Source: F1-60-MAGs104 sp964355975 (GTDB taxonomy: Bacteria; Planctomycetota; Phycisphaerae; Phycisphaerales; SM1A02). Taken from it: DNA of 64,000 nucleotides. Each line of letters opens with the position of its first letter. Position 1 is the first letter of the stretch. A program made the position numbers and the translations under genes. The notes below the pieces were generated by a model that ran no database searches, was not told the origin of the DNA, and saw only the letters and a program-made list of their open reading frames with translations. Of this stretch, positions 59,795-64,000 are shown in pieces. Where the stretch lies: assembly GCA_964355975.1 (NCBI GenBank), contig CAYHFW010000001.1:124001-188000 (forward strand), given 5' to 3'.

Positions 59795-61464
59795 GCGGTG
59801 CCGAGTTGCGCGCTTCGCAGGAGCGCCCGCTCGTCTTGGTGCACGGATTTCTCGGATCACCCTGCGACTGGGATGCGTTCGAGTCGGCGCGCCGCGCGAA
59901 TGATGCGCAGACGCGCCCGGCGATTCGAGTCGATCTGCTCGAAGTCGCCCAGCGCATCTCGGCGGCTACCGATCCGACAGCAACGATCTCACTCGCACAA
60001 CTCGCGCGCGAAGTGATTCTTCAACTCGAAAATGATCCGCGCACAAGAGCAGGCTTCGACCTCGTTGGCTATTCGATGGGCGGGCGCATCGCGCTTGAAA
60101 TGTTGGCGCAGTCGCGCGACCGCATCGGTCGCATCTGTTTGGTGAGCGCGAGCCCTGGCATCGAGGATGCCTGCGAACGCCACGCGCGTGCAATTGCAGA
60201 TGACCAGTGGGCCGAACAGCTTGCTGCGATTTCTTCGGCACCAGAAACTCAGCGCGCCTCTCGCGCGCTGGCTCTCTTGAATGCGTGGTACCAGCAGCAG
60301 CCATTCATTCGACTTCGCGCGCACCCCGAGTTTGCCGCGCTTTCGCAGATTCGGTGCGCCCAACTTGTGCAAGGCTCGAACGCGGCGCTTTGGGGACGGA
60401 TCGTGGCGGGCTGTTCTCCTGGACGCAGTGCGCCGCGTTGGAATCTTCTCGCGCGCGCTTCTCGCAGCCTTTCGATTATCGTTGGGGGCGACGATCGACG
60501 GTACGGTGCCGTCGCGACTCGAGCGCACGCGTTGGGAGTTTCAGCAGTGGTGCTTCCAGATGCTGGCCACGCGGTGCACATCGAGCAACCTGCATCTCTC
60601 GCGCACGCGGTCAGAACAACAATGCAAACTCAATCAACAGAATCAGAGTCGGTGCAGTGGATCTGCGCTGGAACCTTTCAAGACATCCGATACGAAACCG
60701 CGCAAGGCATCGCGAAGATCACGATTTGCCGTCCTGAAGTGAGAAATGCCTTTCGCCCGCAGACAGTCGAGTCGATGCGGAGTGCGCTTCGACTTGCCCG
60801 CTACGACGCCAACGTGGGTGTGATCATTCTGACGGGTGAGGGTCCGTTGGCATTCTGTTCAGGTGGAGACATGCGAATTCGCCAGGACGCTGGATACGCC
60901 GACGCCGATGGCACGCAAAGTCTCAATGTGCTCGACCTACAACGCGAGATTCGCACCTGCCCAAAGCCTGTCATCGCGATGGTCGCTGGGTTTGCAATCG
61001 GCGGTGGTCATGTGTTGCACATGGTCTGTGATCTGACCATCGCAGCAGACAACGCAATTTTTGGGCAGACGGGTCCGAAGGTTGGATCATTCGACGGTGG
61101 GTTTGGCGCCTCGTACATGGCGCGCATCGTTGGACAGAAGAAGGCACGCGAGATTTGGTTTCTCTGTCGTCAGTACGACGCAGCGGCTGCGCTCGAGATG
61201 GGTCTCATCAACTGTGTGGTGCCACTCGCAGAGCTCGAGCGCGAAACTGTGAAATGGGCGCGCGAGATTCTTTCGAAATCTCCGCTGGCAATTCGTTGCC
61301 TCAAATCTGCGCTCAACGCCGACTGTGACGGTCAAGCGGGGCTTCAAGAATTGGCGGGCAACGCGACGCTTCTCTACTACATGACTCAAGAGGGACAAGA
61401 GGGGCACCATGCGTACCTCGAGAAGCGTCCTCCCGACTTTGGATCGTTCACGCGCCGCCCATGA
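59791..61464 (+). CDS. menHB: MenH-MenB fusion: SHCHC synthase and naphthoyl-CoA synthase
   Basis: A 557-residue bifunctional protein. Residues 1-280 are an alpha/beta hydrolase of the MenH type: LVLVHGFLGSPCDW, nucleophile GYSMGGR, and GHAVHIEQP with the histidine. Residues about 290-557 are a complete MenB crotonase: EVRNAFRPQTVESM, CSGGDMR, AIGGGHVLHMVCDLTIAADNAIFGQTGPKVGSFDGG and WFLCRQYDA. The FGQTG segment is typical of bicarbonate-dependent MenB. No stop or frameshift separates the halves. The start is GTG overlapping the menD stop. Confidence 0.93.
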   Translation: MSGAELRASQERPLVLVHGFLGSPCDWDAFESARRANDAQTRPAIRVDLLEVAQRISAATDPTATISLAQLAREVILQLENDPRTRAGFDLVGYSMGGRIALEMLAQSRDRIGRICLVSASPGIEDACERHARAIADDQWAEQLAAISSAPETQRASRALALLNAWYQQQPFIRLRAHPEFAALSQIRCAQLVQGSNAALWGRIVAGCSPGRSAPRWNLLARASRSLSIIVGGDDRRYGAVATRAHALGVSAVVLPDAGHAVHIEQPASLAHAVRTTMQTQSTESESVQWICAGTFQDIRYETAQGIAKITICRPEVRNAFRPQTVESMRSALRLARYDANVGVIILTGEGPLAFCSGGDMRIRQDAGYADADGTQSLNVLDLQREIRTCPKPVIAMVAGFAIGGGHVLHMVCDLTIAADNAIFGQTGPKVGSFDGGFGASYMARIVGQKKAREIWFLCRQYDAAAALEMGLINCVVPLAELERETVKWAREILSKSPLAIRCLKSALNADCDGQAGLQELAGNATLLYYMTQEGQEGHHAYLEKRPPDFGSFTRRP

Positions 61465-62342
61465 TCGAACAGTGTCGAGTTTGGTGTGCCGCGACTCGCC
61501 CGCGCACACTCACTGCTGGAGTTGCTCCAGTTGCGGTCGGGTCGGCGATTGCGCACGGCGATGGAGTCTTTCATCTCGCGAGCGCATGCGCTGCACTCGC
61601 CGGCGCGCTGGGTGTGCAGATCGCGTGCAACTTTGCCAATGACCTCTTCGATGCACGCAAGGGGGCGGACACGCATGAGCGACTCGGTCCAACGCGAGCT
61701 GTTGCGTCGGGGCTGATCTCGCCGCGCGCGATGTTGGTCGCAACCTGCATCGTTGTCGTAGTGCTCGTGGTGCCATCCGTTGCATACCTCGCACTGTGCG
61801 CTGGATGGCCATTCATTCTGCTGGGCGCACTCTCAGTCACACTCGCAATTCTGTACACCGCAGGGCGCTGGTCGATCGCATACCACGGACTCGGCGAGGT
61901 CTTCGCGCTGCTCTTCTTTGGTCCAATCGCAGTCGCAGGCACCTACGCAGCGCAGTCCACGTACTGGACGTGGCTCTCAGCGCTCGCCGGTGTGGGATGC
62001 GGATTTCTCGCCGCCGCGCTCATCGCCATCAACAACCTTCGTGACGAACCAACTGATCGCGTCGCCAACAAGCGCACACTCGCAGTGCGCTTTGGTGTGC
62101 GGTTTGCGCGCATTGAATTCATCGCGTGCGTTGTCGCTGCTGCACTCTGTGCACTCGCACTCGCATGGTTGAATGAAAGATGGTGGTGCGCGATTGCGAT
62201 CATTGCCGTTGCGAGCCTCATTCCTGCCTGCGCGGACGTGTTGCGGGGTGTGAGCGGACGCCCACTGAACGCCATTCTTGCCGCGACGGGCAGGGCAATC
62301 CTCGTGTACGGTGTTCTGCTGTCCATTGGTTGGAACCTATGA
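61461..62342 (+). CDS. menA: 1,4-dihydroxy-2-naphthoate polyprenyltransferase
   Basis: A 293-residue UbiA-fold membrane enzyme that prenylates DHNA to demethylmenaquinone. Both Asp-rich motifs are present: NFANDLFDARKGAD with the following RLGPTRAV, and INNLRDEPTD with KRTLAVRFG. About nine membrane helices. The ATG overlaps the menHB stop (ATGA), and its own stop overlaps menC. Unlike the UbiA-like gene at 8940-9914, the second motif is intact. Confidence 0.95.
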   Translation: MIEQCRVWCAATRPRTLTAGVAPVAVGSAIAHGDGVFHLASACAALAGALGVQIACNFANDLFDARKGADTHERLGPTRAVASGLISPRAMLVATCIVVVVLVVPSVAYLALCAGWPFILLGALSVTLAILYTAGRWSIAYHGLGEVFALLFFGPIAVAGTYAAQSTYWTWLSALAGVGCGFLAAALIAINNLRDEPTDRVANKRTLAVRFGVRFARIEFIACVVAAALCALALAWLNERWWCAIAIIAVASLIPACADVLRGVSGRPLNAILAATGRAILVYGVLLSIGWNL

Positions 62343-63370
62343 ACTTCGATCTCGCATTTTTCGAGTTGCCCTTCAAGAAGCCCTATGTTGTGGGCTCGTT
62401 GAGTATTCCAACGCGGCAGGGAGTGATGGTGCGATGCACTCGAGGATCGCGCGTGGGATATGGCGAAGTTGCACCGCTCGCTGGGTTTCACCGTGAGACT
62501 CTGCCTGAAGCACTCTCGTGTCTGCAAGAAGCGATTCGCAACCACTCGACTCCGATGGTGCGCAGCGCGGCATTTGGAATGTCCTGCGCGATCGAAACAG
62601 CAGCGGCGAACAAGCGATTTGGGTTCGGCGATCCTGCGCCTGCAACGTCGGTCGGCATCAATGCGTTCTTCTCAGGCGGAGCGCGCGAAGCGAAGGCGGC
62701 GTTCACGGCGGGCGCGTTCGACGGATTTCAGACGATCAAGATCAAGATTGGCCGTGGCAAACCCGTCGATGACTTGCGCACGATCAACACAATTCTCGGG
62801 CTCGTCGATGAAGATGTGCGCATTCGACTCGATGGCAATCGCATGATGTCGCTCTCAGTCGCCGAACGGTTGCTGAGTCGCATTGATGCTTCGCGCATCG
62901 ATTACGTAGAAGAGCCACTTCAAGATCACGCTGATCTGAGCGAACTTTCTCGCCGCGTTGGAATGGTGATGGCGATTGACGAAAGTCTGCACCTCGGCCT
63001 TCCAATTGAAGAAGTGCTCGGCGCGCCGGGCGTCGAAGTGCAAGTCGTCAAGCCATCGCTGGTCGGCGCACTCGAGGAGGTCGAGTCTGTTGTGACGCGC
63101 GGGCGCATCCACGGAATGGACACCGTGCTTTCAACTGCAGTCGATAGTTCCTACACGATCGCGCTTGTTGCGCGCATGGCGACTGCGCTCGGGGTCGGTG
63201 ATCGCGATCACGGACTTGGCACGGCTGGTCTGTTTGCAGCGGATATCGTTGAGCCTGCGAAAGTCATCAGAGGTCATATGACGATCTCGGCAACATTGCC
63301 AGTGCCAGCATTGGCGTTCGTGCCTGCGGCGAACTTCGTCTTGCCAGCGCTGCATATTCCGGGGGCATAG
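62339..63370 (+). CDS. menC: o-Succinylbenzoate synthase
   Basis: A 343-residue enolase-superfamily enzyme that dehydrates SHCHC to o-succinylbenzoate. The expected residues are in order: catalytic lysines in IKIKIG, metal ligands in RLDGNR, YVEEPL and AIDES, and Lys in VVKPS. The ATG at 62339 overlaps the menA stop; upstream in-frame codons lie within menA. The stop TAG shares its G with the GTG of the next gene. Confidence 0.93.
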   Translation: MNFDLAFFELPFKKPYVVGSLSIPTRQGVMVRCTRGSRVGYGEVAPLAGFHRETLPEALSCLQEAIRNHSTPMVRSAAFGMSCAIETAAANKRFGFGDPAPATSVGINAFFSGGAREAKAAFTAGAFDGFQTIKIKIGRGKPVDDLRTINTILGLVDEDVRIRLDGNRMMSLSVAERLLSRIDASRIDYVEEPLQDHADLSELSRRVGMVMAIDESLHLGLPIEEVLGAPGVEVQVVKPSLVGALEEVESVVTRGRIHGMDTVLSTAVDSSYTIALVARMATALGVGDRDHGLGTAGLFAADIVEPAKVIRGHMTISATLPVPALAFVPAANFVLPALHIPGA

Positions 63371-64000
63371 TGCGCCATCCGAGCGATTACGCTTTGCCTG
63401 TGATCGCAACTCTCATCACGCTCGGCTTCGCGGCTTCAATGGTCGCAGCCCCCCAAGATCCCAGCGCGCACGCGAGCACGCTTCCGGATTGCGCGCGCGA
63501 CGTCGCAGTCGATCTTGCGATCCGTTGCCCGCGCACGATGCGCGAGTATTTTCGATCGCGCGCGTGGATGCCAAGCGAAAATGCAATCGCCGAACTCGAT
63601 GCTGCGCAAAGTGAGATTCTGAAAGTCTCGATCGCGCTCGCCGCACCCTGCGAGTGGAAAATCGATTGGTATGCCTCGACCGCCGACGTTGGTCGTTTGA
63701 AAGAGTGGATGACACTTCTCGATGCAGACAGTCGACGGCTCGAGAGATTTAGCCGACGCGATGAGGCGTGCGATCGGATCGTGGCGATGCTTGATGCTGC
63801 GCGCGTTGCCTCGCTCGTGCCTCGTCTAGATGCACAACAGATCGCTTCGCGCATGGCATGGCAGGCGGTTCAGCGGGCTGATGCATTCTTGCCGCTCTCG
63901 GCCGATGCAGCGCGCGCGACAAAGATTCGCGATGCCGCTGCGGCGCTCGCTGCCGCGCAAACGTTCGCGTGGGAACGCTGCGTGCAGGCTGAACAGATTC
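63370..64000 (+). CDS. Secreted protein of unknown function, coupled to the men operon (partial)
   Basis: The frame is open from a GTG at 63370 (TAGTG overlap with menC) to the window end, at least 210 residues. It starts with a signal peptide (about residues 7-27, ending MVAA). The mature part is Ala/Arg/Asp-rich and helical, with several cysteines (LPDCARD, IRCPRTM, CEWKIDWYA). I recognise no family. menE, which activates o-succinylbenzoate, is not seen and might lie further downstream. Confidence 0.65.
   Translation, partial: MRHPSDYALPVIATLITLGFAASMVAAPQDPSAHASTLPDCARDVAVDLAIRCPRTMREYFRSRAWMPSENAIAELDAAQSEILKVSIALAAPCEWKIDWYASTADVGRLKEWMTLLDADSRRLERFSRRDEACDRIVAMLDAARVASLVPRLDAQQIASRMAWQAVQRADAFLPLSADAARATKIRDAAAALAAAQTFAWERCVQAEQI

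Noticed and set aside
1..64000. CRISPR arrays, insertion sequences, prophage genes or rRNA.
   Set aside because: No regularly spaced repeats, transposase motifs, phage structural genes or rRNA segments were seen.

Overview
The window is about 60% GC, gene-dense, and reads as a chromosomal segment of a diderm bacterium, most likely a planctomycete of the Phycisphaerae type. That placement is inferred from two prepilin-like proteins (one with the C-terminal H-x-x-G-G ... F-x-D-G-H-V signature), a DUF1080 protein, an LptD-like outer-membrane protein, a menaquinone pathway, and many start/stop overlaps. No phage, transposon, CRISPR array or rRNA is present. No gene-free stretch exceeds 300 bases.

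Layout. 1-2470 (-): an SbcCD/Rad50-Mre11-like cluster in which the ATPase is only a half-molecule ending at a zinc hook. 2700-5094 (+): HAD hydrolase, lemA, ruvB. 5109-9914 (-): a VOC/acylphosphatase fusion, an lptD-like gene and a UbiA-family gene. 9942-15785 (+): ribH-nusB-ftsY, a prepilin, a membrane-anchored unknown and hrpB. 15789-20997: a LOG-family gene divergent from folC, then leuS. 21061-27900 (+): DUF2314-type, DUF2007, DUF58, transglutaminase, PilZ-like and Bax inhibitor-like genes. 27906-30676 (-): a small acidic protein, a DUF4145/TerB-like pair and a CoA-transferase. 30745-35410 (+): tRNA-Leu, a CapD/WbpM-like enzyme, a second prepilin and an FHA-GAF-HD-GYP regulator. 35691-40499: RNase H-like and DUF1080 genes (-), then a sugar dehydrogenase and a Gly-rich EF-hand protein (+). 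40566-45856 (-): cysE, a SWIM protein, an SNF2 helicase and tRNA-Lys. 46043-49488: xerC and an orphan DNA methyltransferase (+) running into purK-purE (-). 49551-56192: a SulP transporter, MarC, two lipoproteins, a phosphoesterase, coaBC-like and rnd. 56323-63370 (+): a tightly coupled menF-menD-menHB-menA-menC operon, with menH and menB fused, running into an unknown secreted protein cut by the window end.

Two observations cut across the window. First, more than 20 transcription-unit starts have a TANNNT hexamer 6-12 bases before the start codon and usually no Shine-Dalgarno sequence. This predicts widespread leaderless or near-leaderless mRNAs, and it helps choose starts (for example the GTG starts of the HAD, UbiA-like and marC genes). 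Second, the 100-N gap in menD is flanked by the same 16 bases on both sides. Collapsing them restores a single intact menD frame, so the gap is almost certainly a scaffolding artefact.
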